Source of the DNA: Gonium pectorale | Taxonomy: Eukaryota > Chlorophyta > Chlorophyceae > Chlamydomonadales > Volvocaceae | Assembly: GCA_001584585.1 (NCBI GenBank) | Contig: LSYV01000087.1 | Location: 173,402-237,401, forward strand | Direction of reading: 5' to 3' | Length of the DNA: 64,000 nt | Part shown: positions 1 through 13,100 of the stretch, one piece after another | How positions within the stretch are numbered: the first letter of the stretch is position 1 | Layout: each line of letters begins with the position of its first letter | Translations under genes and position numbers: made by a program | The notes under the pieces: generated by a model | Database searches by the model: none | Told to the model about the DNA's origin: nothing | The model's input: the letters and a program-made list of their open reading frames with translations, nothing else

Positions 1-1124
1 AGGCTCCCCACAAAAGAGCTGCAGCGGCTCAATGATCAGGACCCCTGTAGTAGGGGAGGACGTGCTCTGTATGTTGCCGACGCCATGTTGGTACTACCCA
101 CCACCAGCACGGGCTTCGCACAGAGGGTCAGACTGCGGATTTCGGAGTTTGCGGTCTGCCGTTGCCAGCCAAGCTCATCAGGGGAGATCGCACCATCAAC
201 CGTGTCTCAATTCGCACCTAAGTCTTAAAGAAACCAATTGACTGGCTCACTACGTCTGCACGGTCTGCCCAACAGCGATGGGCGAGCCTGGGGTGGGTGT
301 ACTCCCACCCACCATCGTGCCCACCAGCGGTACGACATGTCCAGAGACTTTCCCAAGACTCTGCACCAAGGGCGTCTACATGAATGGCACTGGCTGCCCT
401 CCGCACCGCACGGCATGCTGCCGCAGTCAGTACCCTCGGCAACCCTCGTGCAGGGTGCGGGGCGAATAGATTTCGTGCCGGGCGAGGCGAGGCGAATTGT
501 AGTCGGCCTTGGCGAATTGCGGCGAAAAGGCGAATTGTACGACACGTACGGCATGCATGTTTTGCGTGTTCCTGGTCTTTCTTAAGGTTCATAGTGAACT
601 TTTGGGGGCAGCCCTCCCGCCGCCCTATGCCAGGGCGGTGTTACAGCACGCTTACGGCAGTGGGGAGCGGGGTAATGTGAGGGGGGGAGCGGGTTTGCGG
701 CACCCAGGGCGGGGAGGGTTAGCCCTTTCCCCTGCGATACATAGGTGCCGTACGGTACGGCAGTCCTATTCGCCTATTTCGCCTTTTGCCTCGCGTGGGC
801 GAAATGATGGCGAATTGGGAGAGTCGTACAAGGGCGAAAAACAATTCGCCTCGCCCTGCACCCTGCCCTCGTGCATGCCCCGCTACCTCTATCGCTTTCC
901 TTGAATCAATGTCATCAAGTGCTCCGTCGACGGTCGCGGGGTATGCCTGGCATTCCGTACGAGTCAGACTGGAAGCCTGGCTCAACCTAACCGGCTCAAG
1001 CTTCACATGCCCTAATGCGCATGAATAAAGAGCATGTACCAAATATAGGCATGTGAGCAGCTGGTACCGCGACTACAGCCAGATGATGTAGCGACCCCGC
1101 TGCCGGGCAATCAAGCACAGTCCA
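1..1124. other. Gene-poor 5' flank with inverted repeat
   Basis: I see no convincing exon here. Short open frames occur on both strands but none shows family-like composition or paired splice sites. The stretch carries an imperfect inverted repeat (listed separately) and probably the promoter and 5' UTR of the glycosyltransferase gene that starts at 1125. Confidence 0.5.
441..882. repeat. Imperfect inverted repeat, MITE-like
   Basis: The left arm (about 441–545) contains GCAGGGTGCGGGGCGAAT followed by several GGCGAATT words. The right arm (about 765–882) contains the complement, ATTCGCCTCGCCCTGCAC and further TTCGCC words. The arms flank about 220 bases. This could be a small non-autonomous DNA element or a hairpin-forming repeat. 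No target-site duplication was established. Confidence 0.45.
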
Positions 1125-4100
1125 ATGCGGACTGCCATTTCGCTATGGGGCTTAGGCGCCGTTGTGGCGTTACTTCTGTATTCGGCGTACCATCAGGCGA
1201 GCCCCCTTGGCCTAGCGTGGACTCGTTCCTGGACTCGGTGTCCCACGATGCCCGGTCATGCCTCTGGATTTGGGCCAAGCGCACGCGCAGTGGTGTCTTG
1301 TTGCCCCCGGCCCCTCCTCGACCTGCAGCCGCCCCTCCCATACCCGCTACCCCGCGCGCCCCCGCCCCCCCGTGCAGCAACACAAGCTTTCAAGCGCCTT
1401 ACATGCGGACCAGAATGCTAAAGGTGTGGCTTTGTATGGCTGGGTCGCCTCAGCGCGTGGCCCCTTGCCCTCCCTCTCCTCCCACGTGCGCCTTGCCAGT
1501 GCCCAACTGACGGTGTTCACCCCCCTAAAAAACTGACTGCAGTGAAAGGACTACCTTCCGTCCCCGCCAACACGAACTGGCACGCCGTCTGGGCAGCCTC
1601 TAAGGCCGTGTCAACGGAGCGCGAGTTCGTGGCGGCTATGCGGGGCGCTGTGCACGGGGGCAGCGACAACGGGGATGCGAGGTGCGGCAACCGGCGCGTC
1701 ATGTAGGATTATCGACCCTGGGGGCAGGTCCGGGGGTTCAGCCTGAGACGCCGGAGGGCACAAATCCAGGCACTAAGACAGCCCGGTTCGATGCCTCTCA
1801 CGTCTTCCCGTGGGGCGTTCTCCTCATAAGGCATGTTGGCGCGGAGTTTGGCGTACCGTAACTCTCAGGCTGCTTCGATTGTGACGCCATTTGCTTGTAA
1901 GGCAACGCCCCCTCGCTCCCCTTGCAGCCGAGAACGACTCACGGGCAGTGCGTGCCCGCCGCAGCGCGAGTGCCCCATCTGCACCGCAGCGCCGGCCCTG
2001 ACCGTTGCGCACACAGCGAGCAGCAGCAGCAGCGACAGCACCTCTGCCGGCTCGTCGGCGTCGCCGCCTCCACCACAGGACCAAGGGTCGACTCAAGAGC
2101 CAGCCGTACACGGGTCCGCTGCGGGAACAGGCGGCGGCAGCGGCGATGGCGGGGAGAAGCCCCCGGTCTGGTCTAGCTTCGTGGTGGACGGGCAGGTGCC
2201 GCCCATCAGCCAGGCCCTGGCGCGCAGCGTGGCCTCCAATGGCGCCGTCATCGTCACGTAAGCGGTTGGCGGCGGGCGAGGCCGGGACTCTGCTTTGCCC
2301 GGCTTACTTCGACTGGCTTGCTGTTGGGGGATGAGCTGCCTGTTGACCGTAGGAACAGTATTGTGTTTGGGCTTCGATTACGAGAGGAACAGCAGGGTGG
2401 CTGCAGCGATCCAAGCCATTGATGCACCAGGCCATGCGGGCAGCGACAGGAGCATGTTCGGGTGATGGAGTGCTCGGGCCCGGTTCTGGTGGCCGTGAGC
2501 ACGGGTGACCCTCTGGTGGCTGGTTTCTGATAGCCCTTGTGGCGGCCTGTGCCCCGGTGATGGCGGCCTGTCCGCCCTTTGGCAACTCTCACCCTGCTCC
2601 GCCCTGCCCCCCGCGCCCCCCCCAGGTGGGCCAACTACGCGCTCTGGGACTTTGTCCAGACGTGGGTCTTCCACGCCAAGCAGGTGGGGCTGCACAACTT
2701 CCTGGTGGGCGCCATGGACGCCCAGATCGGCAGGGAGCTGCTGGCGGCGGGCGTGCCCTGCTTCGCCATGTACTCGAGCGGCTCCAACCACTCGGGCGTG
2801 GGCTCCAGCCACCTGCAATGGGGTGGAGAGGCGTTCCACAAAATGGTGGGTTAGCGGGGCTGGCTGGTGGGGGTCGGGGCCAGCAGCGCTGCGGACGTAA
2901 AGCCTGTTGAGTCCCTTACGGGGCTGAACCCAAGGGTTCAGAAGCGGGGGAAGCGTGTCGCTTGGCCGGCCCCGTAAGCCTCAAGTGCGCTTGATCTCAA
3001 GCGGGACGCAGAGCGCTGGTCGTTGGAATGCGCAGACGCACGCGTGTGGGTTGTACCGTGATCGGTGCGGCTGCCTGTGCCTGCCGTTGCTGTCCTGCAG
3101 GGCCGCCAGAAGATCTCTCTGGCGCAGCTCTTCCTGGGGCTGGGGCTGGATCTGCTGCTGGTGGATGTGGTGAGCGGGGCTGGGCCCCGGCTGGGCCGCT
3201 TGGTGGGGTCTCGGGTGGCTGCGCTGGGGGAAGCGGGCTTGCTGGGATGCTTACGATGACGTCCGCCGGTCCGCGGCTGCGCTGAATGGCCGAGCCAATG
3301 GAAGCAATGGGGCGCGTGTGGGCGCGGTGGGGCGGCAGGGTGCGGGCGGATCAGGGCCCGCCCAAAGGGCGCCGGGGCCGATGGGGGCCGTGTTCAGCAG
3401 GGGGCCTGCAGCGACCGCAGCGCGGCCGGTGCGTGGAGAGTACAAGCTGGGCCGGCATACCAAAGACGACTCTGCACGCCTGCGTCTCTCGAGCGTGTAG
3501 TGCATGCTTGGGCTAGCAGGGCAAAACCGTATGCCGTGTTCCATTCGGGGACAGCGTCTTTTGCAGGCTGGAGATTGCAGGGATGCCTATGCGCTACACC
3601 CTTCCGGCCCGCCCCACAGGATGTGATGCTCCTGGGCGATGTTATGGAGTACTTCAACCGGTATCCGCAGGTCAGTGGATAGCATGACGCGGCAGTGAAG
3701 TGTTGCTCACGGCGCCGTGCGGCCGGTAGCCGGGTGTGGGAGGGTCCAGTTTGCCGGGTATGCGGTTCATGTGCACGGCATGTGACAGGCACTGTTCAGA
3801 GCGTGGAGTGATGTTGGCATGTGCGCCGTTGCCCACTCGCGGCGCTGCCTGAGCTCCTCGCCGCACATTCGCCGTCGTCGTGCCTGTGCCATGTTGCTTG
3901 CGGCAGGCTCCGGTTGCTGGGAAGCTCCTGGATGGTGTGTCGGATGCCCCGCTGCAGCACTCTCGACGTATACTCTTCTCGTTCCTCCCGCCCCGCCCGC
4001 CAGGCTGACATCCTGGTGACCTCAGACCAGCTGGAATCCAGCATTCCGGCGGGCGACGACGGGCTGGAGCTGCCCGACAAGGCGCAGAGCCCCATGAACA

Positions 4101-7100
4101 TTGGACTCATGTTTTTCAGGTGACCCCGCGGCACCGCGGCGCGAGGGCGCCGGCCCATGGAAAATGGGGGCGCCAGAGTGGGCGGGAGCGTGGGTCTGGG
4201 CGTGGGGAACCGAAGGCGGGGCGATTGGCAATGCGCCTCGTCCTGGCCCTTGCCCCACGAAACCGGCACGCGGTGGATGGGCCTAGTGCTTGCCGACAAG
4301 AGATCGACACGTTGCTGCAGCATTGTTTCCTTCCGCGTGCGGCCTGGTCCTCGACCCGGTCCGAGCCACCCTCATGTGCAACGTGACGTGCTGGGCCCGC
4401 CTCCACACTGGTGCGGCGCGTAACCCTGGTGCCGGCGTGCCCTTGCCAGATACTCGGCGCGCACGACCAAGTTTGTGGACTCCTGGCTGGAAGCCATCAA
4501 TGCGGATCCCAAGTACTGGTAAGAGCCGACCCGATTAGATGTGGTGCACATCGGAGTCGCACTAGAAAACTTGCTCTCGGGCGTGGCCATGGGCATGTCC
4601 CATTGGGTGACTGTCGGCTGCGCTACACCCGGGCGTGCCCTAGAAGCCCCGAGCCACGCCTGACTCGCTTGTGTCCGCCCCCGCAGGGATCAGGTACGGC
4701 GTGGAGCAGGATCAGGGCACACGTGGCGACGCATCCGGAAAACGCCCGTGGGCGATAGTTTGGGCCGGAGACGGGCCCCAGCGACCTGAGCTTTCCAATC
4801 CGCGAAGTCCCCGGCGGTTCGGGTCACGGGCATGTTGTGCGTTTGCGCAGTGCACTTGGCTAGCAGTTTTGTGATGACGAAGAACGCGGCCCATGCGCCC
4901 CGCTGCGGCCACATTCGCATGCGTGTGGGGCGACGTTGCGGAGGAACGTAGCAGTGTTATGGCCCCCCTTGAGGAAGCCCGCGTAGCAGAGGACGCTTAT
5001 ACCGGTGGCGCCGCCCGCCGTCCCACCCCTTCCACCTCTGAACAGAACGCATTCAACGACCTCGCTCGCAGCGGCTGGGACCCCGTGGCAAAGGTGAGGC
5101 CACCCAGAAGGGATCTGAGTGGCACATTCACGTATTGTTCCCAACGGCCATATCATGAGGACCCCAAAGGGCGGGGCGTGCGCTCAGAAATGAACAGTTG
5201 GCAACCCTAAAACCATATGGCGCTGCTGCCAACTCCCGAGCCTAGGGCGCACGTACATCACTGCTCAGGCATGGGATAAACGCCACGACGGGGTGGATGA
5301 GTGCCTGGTACTGGGCGCTGCGCTTCCTCCGATGTCTTGACCGGCCGCCTCGTAGATGGCAGCCGCTTTATGTTGTCACCTGATGAACTGTGACTCCCCG
5401 TTCCCCTTGATTACCAATCATTCACGCCTTGAGCACCCCCATGTGCAACCCCTCCACTACAGGCCTAAATCGACTCCCCTGGCCTCCCCCCTCCTTCCCC
5501 CAGGTCCACCCCGACCAGAAGCGGGTGTTCATGGGCGCCAACGGCACGCTGGCGGTCGGCGTGCTGCCGGTGGCCTCGTTCTCCGGTGGCCACACCTTTT
5601 ACGTGCAGCGGCTGTACGAGGTGCGGGCCGGGGGCGCGGATGGGGGGGAGGGGCCGGTTGCGGAGGCATTGACTAGGAGGCGGTATGAGCTGCACGGCGC
5701 GATGCGGGGAACTAAGGTGCTTGGTGCAGAGCGCGGGGCCGGTAAGAAGGGGCGGCTGCAGAGGGGGGGAGCTGCTGATGGAGGGCTGTGTGGCATGACT
5801 TAGGACACCGACTTCGGGGCCAGACTGGCCGGCTCGGGCGACGTTGGCAACACGCCATGGGCGGGGCTGGATGTGGGCTGGCCCTCACCGCCTGTCGCTG
5901 GCCTATTTCGTTTGCGACCCGCAAACAGTTGCGGGTCCTGGCGTGTCCTGTCCTTCATCACCTTCATAATATAGCACCCCCTCAACGCGCACCTCTCACC
6001 TGTTGCAGGTCCAGCGCGTCACCCCCTACGCCGTACACTGCACCTTCCAGTTCGGCGCCAACCCTGGCAAACGGAACCGGCTGCGTGAGGCGATGCTGTT
6101 CTACGACCCTCCTGAGTACTATATGGGTGGGTGTGCCTGCTTTGGAAGTTCTTGCACGGACACAGGCAGCAAGTGATCCCGACTCACCTACCTATTTCCC
6201 CGCCCGGGTCACGAGGGCATACCGATCAACCTTGTGCGAATGGCGGGTTGTCGCCCGACTGTGGGTCATGGAAATGGGTTGCGTTATGGATGCGTGAGGC
6301 CAGCAACGCTTCATGCGCGCCGTCCCGTACCGAGGCTGCATCTCGTGATGCTCGCAGGCGACAGCTACGTCAGCGTGGAGCTGCGCCGCGTGCCCTCCCA
6401 GACCTGGGCCGAGCACAGCTCGCACAACAATTCGCAGATGAAGCGCTACCATTTCCGCGGACTGGACATGCAGCTCGAGTCGGTGAGCAGGCGCGGCGGG
6501 AGGCAGCGGAATGTGTATGTGTCGAGGCAGCCGCCTGGGCTGACCATTCTCGGGCGGGAAGCACCCGGCGGGCGCTCGTGCTGTCCGTGTGCTGTCGACA
6601 CCGCGGACCATCCCTGCCATTTCTGGGCGTTGCTCGTGAACAAGGGTGGCCGTACCGGACCACCTCATGCCCTGGTGCGAGGCAGGCGCCACATGCTCAC
6701 CCGGCGAGGGCGCTGCAAAGCGTGCAGCCAGCCGTCGCTCGATCGGGTTGTCGCGCGCCTGCCGCCGCGCAGGTGTGGCCCGCGATCAAGGTGGCCGCCA
6801 TCACGAATCGCAGCATCATCGTGCCCAAGCTCGCCTGCTACTGCGACAAGTACTGGACCGAGCTGGACAAGTGCCGCGTGCCGGGTGCGTGCTGGGCGGG
6901 TGTGCTGGGCGGGCGGCCGCGGCGGGTCGGCGATTGCGCACCGGGACTGCATCGCGGGGTCGGGACGCTGCGAGGGGCGGCCAGCGGCGCCCTGCTCGCA
7001 ACGTGGCACGGGCGGTAGCTTATGCCCGGGTAGCAGCACTGCACATCCACCCAATGCCATGCTGGCGCTCTCGCTTTGCGCGTACACGGGATGCCGAGAG

Positions 7101-8817
7101 GACCCCCGTGTGCCTCGTCAACGTCACGGCGGGGCGGGCTGCAGTGGGCGGGATGCGTTTCTCGTGTTGACGGCTTTGCGCTGCCGGCCCCGACCCCCCG
7201 CAGGCGCCACCCAGACGCGCGTCCCGTTCCTGTGCCCAATGGACCATGTGCTCGACCCGCTCTTTATGGACGACCCTGCCAGCGAGTTCAACGTCAGTAG
7301 GGGGTTGCTGGCGTGCTGCTATGGAGGCAACTCCGAGATTTTGTTTTGGTAGACAGAATTTCCTAATGTCGGGGACACTATAACGCTGCAAAGTTGCTGG
7401 ATGATGGGACACCGGCGGCCAGCATGCGCTTGAATGGAGGGGCCGGTGCCGGTTGAATAGATTCCCAGGCGTTGCCCTGTGCGGTCGTCCTGCCCTTCAG
7501 CCAGCCGCCAGGCACAGACCCCGTGAAGGCTTGATAGTGAAGAAGAGGCGCGAGTTGCCTGCCAAGTGTCACATGTAGAATAGTGTCCGATGATCCCCGC
7601 CTGTTACCCCGCACCCCGTCAGGTCCGGTGGCGTGAGCATTCGTTCCTGGAGAACCCCCGCTGCCCCGACTCGGTCCGCCGCTCGCGCGTCACCTTTTAC
7701 AGTAGCCCGGTGAGACGCTGGACTACAAGGCTGGTCACGGCATTCGTCGTTCCTGTTTGCTCCATGCTGACTGGAGTGAATCAACGCGGCTCTTGATGCG
7801 GGGAGGATATCCTTGCAGCCGCTGGATTGACCGGACAGGCGGCGATTAGTTCTTCCTGCGACCGTCGAGAGCAGTCGGCGTACGTTTGAACGCTTCTCCG
7901 CGGCTCCTCTCCTCCCCCGATGTACCGCAGACCGTCACCAAGCCGGTTGAGAAGTGGGTGGTGCAGGAGGGCGGCCTAGTGGTGCTGTTGCCGGTCAACC
8001 TGACGGAGGGGGCCATCAAGGACATGCTCAAGCCCTACTCCACTTACAAGGCAAGCGATGGATGGGGAGGCTAGTAGCCCGCACGCCAGCCTTCATTCGG
8101 CTCAGCGTGAAAAGGGCCTCGCCTCATTTCGCATGTCCACGCTGGATTATTCGCTTCGCAGCTCGCTCGCTCCGTCCCAACAGAGCTGCGCATCTTGTTG
8201 TTAGATCCAACCCGACTTGTGTTCCCCAGATCTGGCACCTGAAGGACCCGGATCTGTTTTTTGGCGGCTTCGAGAATAAGAAGTAAGTTCGCATCTGGTG
8301 CGCGCGGCGAGCCCGCCTGGAATGGGAGTAAACAGGCGCTTCTGCAGCCCTGGGCGTCCCTGGCCTGGAGTACATGGGCGGGCAGGTGTTTGGACCCCTC
8401 GCCTTGGTCGGACATGCGGCCTTCCCTTTGCAGTGAGTTGCTTGGCGATGCCGCCCCTCTGTTGACCGCAGGCTTGAGGAGGACGTCCGGAAGCGCATCG
8501 AGCACCTCAAGCCGATCATGCCGCCCGACCCGTCGCCCCCGCCGCCGCCGCTGGCAAACTCGACGGCGCCTGCCGTTGGCAACGCCAGCGCCGCCGGTGC
8601 GTCTGCGAACGCCACGTTGGAATCTGGGAACGGCACTGCCCTCGTGGCGGCGCACGAGCCCGACAAGAACGCAGGTGTGCGCTTGCATGAGCGGTGGCGC
8701 TACCTGGGGCTTCCTGTGTCATGTGTGCCACATTGCGAACACTGCACAGACCTGGGCTTGAGCCCTGCAGGCACGTGCCAGTCTGGTCACGCGGGGTGGA
8801 GCGTGCGGACGTGTTAG
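1125..8817 (+). CDS. GT77 family arabinosyltransferase, XEG113-like
   Basis: Probable Golgi type II membrane glycosyltransferase of the nucleotide-diphospho-sugar transferase family (GT77). Family members such as plant XEG113 and RRA add arabinofuranose to hydroxyproline-linked arabinans on extensin-type glycoproteins. The start at 1125 opens with a signal anchor (ISLWGLGAVVALLLYSAY). About 20 exons then follow; the stem is Pro/Ser rich. Conserved blocks in order: WANYALWDFVQTW (about 2627), the DVD metal-binding motif split by an intron (LLLVDV at about 3167, DVMLLGD at about 3620), TTKFVDSWLEAI (about 4460), WDQNAFNDL assembled through a 7-base exon at 4687–4693, PYAVHCTFQFG (about 6020), LREAMLFYDPPEYY (about 6090), PFLCPMDHVLD (about 7225) and HLKDPDLFFGGFE (about 8235). 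One intron, after about 8050, starts with GC (GCAAGC). The C-terminus is Asn/Ala rich. My exon sum is about 720 residues, near the size of XEG113. TGTAA signals stand at 9313 and 9318. The exact N-terminal exons are unsure. Confidence 0.85.
4687..4693 (+). other. 7-base microexon of the GT77 gene
   Basis: The upstream exon ends KY plus the first two bases of a Trp codon (TG|GTAAGA at 4518/4519). The bases GGATCAG at 4687–4693 are preceded by CCGCAG and followed by GTACGG. They complete Trp and add Asp-Gln, and the next exon at about 5052 begins with Asn-Ala-Phe-Asn-Asp. Together these give WDQNAFNDL, a block I recognise in XEG113-type proteins. Both phases fit. Confidence 0.75.
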
Positions 8818-10127
8818 TTTTACAGCGCATTAGGACGCTGTGGGGGGAATGTTCTGGTACGGAATGACTGAACTAAGATCATTGCCTGGTGTCCCCTTCG
8901 CCAATTCATTGCTTTGTTTGGCCCGTGCCTGTAGGACTGCTCACGTCTGTGCACGAGTGAGGAACCCCGTGAGAGGAGCTTCCGGAGAGGAGTGGGCCTG
9001 TCGGCTGCCGGGCTGCCGGTCCAGATTGGATAACGTGGCCGGACCTCTGACAGTCACGGGCTGGGTCCCTGCATCACTGAGACTTCACGGACTTGCGATT
9101 ACCGTAGGGCATTGCAGCGTTTGCACTGACGGACCTTGCTCCCTGCCGTTGGTGACATGAACGAAAAGTGCATGCTTAGGTCCTGAGAAGGAATTTCTCG
9201 TGAGCGTGTGTGTGACAGCAGGCATAGGCGATTTAGGATGGGACCATACAAGATCGCCGTCCTGTTGCCCGTCTGCGCTCGCGCGGTCTCTGTCAGCTGG
9301 CCAAGGTGATTGTGTAATGTAACCCGTATCAGGGTAGTGGTGGGCTCGTGTTGAACCCGTACGACTGTGAGGCCCGGGACGCGAAGTGGACGCGTTCTCC
9401 TGTTTCTGAAATTGATTCCTGGATGAGCGCCGTAGTTATTATATATTCTTGTGAATGTAGCAAAAATGGTGAACAGCGCGGAGAGGCGTGCAGGCCGATG
9501 ACGCCAAAGGGGTGGACATGCCGTAATGCGGCCCGTACTGCCTGCGCGGACCGTACCATGGCCTTGCAGCCTTTACAACAAAGCCAGTGCGTGTCTGCAC
9601 TGCATAATCTGTCCTTCCCTGCATACCAAATCTCGTGCCAACAGGTACAACAGAGCGCAACGGGCCTACATCATTCGCCTCCTTCTCAGCAGAAAATGCA
9701 GCATTTGCCAGGGTCAGATCACACGAAGGCAATGAGCGCTCGATGCATACGATGGGGGGGGGCGGGACGAACGTCACATGTCTGCTCTTTACCTGCCCGC
9801 CCCATTGGAAACGTAGCGCCTTCGGACGTGTATGGCCGTATAGGCGGGCTCCGTCTTTCTGTGCAGGTTTCTCCATTTCTCACGAAGGACGGTGCTGGGG
9901 CCACAAGGCATACACGGAGATAATTGTCAGCGATGCAAAAGCTTCCAACAATGCTCGCCATGCATAGCAACCCGTCACACGCACTGGGTCGAACCTCTTC
10001 AACAGCTAAGTCCCCTGCACCAGCAGGTGAAGGCGAAGCCCCTTGTACACCCATGTTCACCGGCCAACGCTGCTATCAGTATACGGTACAGGACGAAACC
10101 GCTTCTGCCCCGCTCCAACCCATCGAA
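8818..10127. other. Convergent 3' UTRs and spacer
   Basis: This is the gap between two convergent genes. On the plus strand TGTAA signals at 9313–9317 and 9318–9322 would end the glycosyltransferase transcript. On the minus strand a TGTAA (TTACA at about 9573–9577) would serve the fusion gene that stops at 10128. One copy of the dispersed element of about 90 bases lies at 9780–9875. No coding exon was recognised. Confidence 0.5.
9780..9875 (-). repeat. Dispersed ~90-base element, copy 1
   Basis: Read on the minus strand this copy carries TACGGCCATACAC, then CCGAAGGCGC, ACGTTTCCA and GGGGCGGGCAGGT. The same blocks occur in the same order in three other copies (about 49480–49565, 50465–50570, 58190–58290). 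On the plus strand the block ends in a pyrimidine run and GTGCAGG. Confidence 0.65.
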
Positions 10128-13100
10128 TCACAGTGGACGGGGATAGGTGGGCGGCAGACTGTAAGCCGTGGTCGCTGCCGCGCCACCGCCGCCGGTCAGG
10201 TTCGACACCGTAGGAGCGAACGTTACCACCGGCGGCGCCGCCGACCCAGGCCTACTACGCCCCGCCCAGCGGCCGCCCGCGCCAGCGGGCCGCAGCTTTG
10301 CGAGCCATGGCGTGTGTGCAGTCAGTTGTCGCCCGATGGTGTTGGTTAGGCAGGTAGCTACGTGTATGCGGCCGCGCCGGTCCTCGAGGCAGTGGTAGTC
10401 GCCAGGAATTGTCTGGAAGCGGACCTGGCCCGTCGTGACCTGCGGGGGGCAGCGCCAAAACCTCCTCGAGTTAACAGTAAGTAGGCAGCTGCCAGACGAA
10501 ATCTCAGGTGGTCGCACTTCGCCGGCTGACATGCATCCGACCAGCTGACAAGAGGCCGCGCGCGCTCACCTCCTCCCAGGCCGCCGTTTGCTCCCGCGTC
10601 AGGGCCTCATCGTCCTCCGGTATGAGCACCGTGATGGGGCACGACAGCGAGCCGCTCATCAGCCGCGCCTCCTCGTCGGCCCTGCGTGCCCAGCCGGCAA
10701 GCGGCGTGGGCAGAGCAGATGCGGCTGACGCACAGGTCTCCGCAGAACAAGGGAGAGCGACCAAGTGATCCAGACGGCCATTACCATCGCCCAACGCCGC
10801 GTTTATGATATGTCAGAGAAGGCGTCGCTGCTCCCATGTGCCTCATGTGCGGAGCTGCTATGGCAGAACATGCCGCATATCCCTTTCCCGTGACTCTCGG
10901 CCCGAACATGGCAGGGCACCTGCACGCCGCTTCCCGGCCGACAACCCCGCCCACCTGTTTTGCACGCTTGCCAGCACGGCGGCCACTGACGCCAGGAGGG
11001 CCGGGGCGGGGGCCGCGAAGCTGTACGACATCTCCGCCTCGATGTCCGCACGCAGCAGCGCCAGGTGGTCCTGCAGGCAGCCCGGCACGGCGCCGTCACG
11101 AGGGAACCAGCAGAATCAAAAGCACAGTCCAGTTGCGACTACGCGCATAACGAGCTGACGTGTCCGCACATGGCAGCGACTGTCATTTCTGGTCGCAGGA
11201 GGGCCACATGAACACCGCTGTCGGACAGGGGCCGTGTTCGGACCAATACGTCCTGAACAAGCCGCGGATTTGCTCAGGGCTTCACCTTTCACTGTTGCAC
11301 CGGCATCAAGTCCTCCATGTGGGAGGTGCTGCTCCGGGGTCAGCGGACCCTGCCCGCACAGGCGACCCGACCGCCCAACGGCATACGACCGAGCGGTGGT
11401 GGAAGGCGCGGAAGGCACACACGCCCCGCCCTCCAGTGCCATTCACCGCCCTTCAACTGCGAACGCCTTCCAACCTGACGATCCCCACCCGGCATCACGC
11501 GCATGGCGACGCAACGCACCACGAGCGCCTTGACGTCGGAGCGGAGCTGCGGCGACACGCGCGGATGGTTTCGGAGCGCGGTGACCAGCGCGTCGTCCGG
11601 GAGCTCGAACAGTTCGGGCGCGTCCAGCGGGAGGGCCCGGCCCTGGGACTCGTGCGGCTGGGGCCTCTGCGCCTCGGCCGCCTTGCCGGCCTCGGGGGTC
11701 TGCCACGGGTCGTACCTGCGCCATGGAGGGGCGACACCGAGGCATGGCGATGTCGCAACCCGTGGGCAGTCTGACGCATATGCGACCCTTGCCTATGAAT
11801 CTCTGGATCTCTGATCGGACCCACTGTCCGCAAGGACAGCGCCCACTTTCGACCCGATCCACGCGAGCCCGTGGCAAGCCTCCTGCCCGCTCACCGCTCT
11901 TCGCCTCCGCCTCCTGCGTAGCTAACGCCTTTGGCCCGGCTGGGGAAGCAGGGCGGCCCCGCGCAGCCGCACACAAACAGGTGCAGCAGGGGCCGGCCGT
12001 GCAGGCACTCGAGGCGCCGGGCCACCTCGAACGCCCACAGCGAGCCAAGACCGTGGCCGAACAGCGCGAGGGGCGTGTCGGCGCTGACCCCGGCGGCGAT
12101 GGCGTCGGCGGCCGGGGGCACCATCTTGGCCAGGCGCAGCAGGCAGGCCTCGTCCCGGCGCAGGCCGTGCCCCGGCGCTTGCATGCAGTAGACCTGCGGC
12201 GCGGCACGGCGCAGCGAGGGGATAGCTGAGACCACGATCTCCAGTGCAGTAGGAGGAGGGAAGGGTCTGTGAATAGCTGAGAACCATCCAAATCCCGCAC
12301 GAGCCCCGAACGCACATACTCCTTGTGCCGCTGCACTGCTCCACTCCCGTATTCAAATAATTCATGAGCTTTACCAGCTGACCCGCACCTTCTGCATTTT
12401 AAACATTCCAACAGTGCCACCCTTCGAGGCCCTTTTTTCATCTTTGCTATGAACCCCTCCCTCAGTGCGCCCGGCCTCACCCGCAGGTAGTCGGGAAGCA
12501 GCGCCGGCCAGCCCTCAAACAGCCCTACCGGCGCCGTGCAGGCGGCGGGCGGGAAGGCCACCAGCGCCGCCACGGGGTCCTGGCGCGGCGGCGGCAGCGA
12601 CGTCAGCCAACTGCGGGCCGCTGGACGGGGCAGCTCCGCTGGACGGAAACGCTCCAGCAGCGCAGTGGCGACCTGCGCGGGGCGGGGGTTGGTGGGTACT
12701 TAGTCCCGGGACAGAGGGGTTGGGAGACTTGCTAAAAGAGCTAACCGGGCTTGGGCGTTCGGCCCCGTCATGGCTGATGTTGCGCACTCTGACCAGAAAT
12801 CCAGCTCCAGCGCTCCGGCCCCGCAATCGGCATTTCCGTACCTCGCGCAGCGCCTTCATTCGCAGGAGCACTGGTGCTCCTTCGCCTCCCCTTCAGCCCT
12901 GGCCATGGACGTACCGTAATGAGGCAAGCAACGGCCGCACCTGCCCCCAAACCTCATTCGAGGACGGCGCAGGGGCTGTCCCTCCGCACTTCCCAATGAA
13001 GTGCGCGGCGTGTCATGCAGGGTCTGGTTCATCCCTCAGATGCTGCGGGAAGTTCCCCTGCGGCGGTGGATCCCAGGCTGCGCCCCGCACACGGAGGACA

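Noticed and set aside
1770..1800. GGTTCGATGCC, like a tRNA B box
   Set aside because: No A box or cloverleaf upstream; it lies in a GT77 intron.
1125..8817. Interpretation of the GT77 gene as a frameshifted pseudogene
   Set aside because: Frame changes coincide with consistent splice signals, and every conserved block of the family is present in order.
11443..12573. 376-codon minus-strand frame as one continuous protein
   Set aside because: It crosses introns. Only parts of it are in the thioesterase frame, and the conserved blocks lie in different frames joined by splicing.
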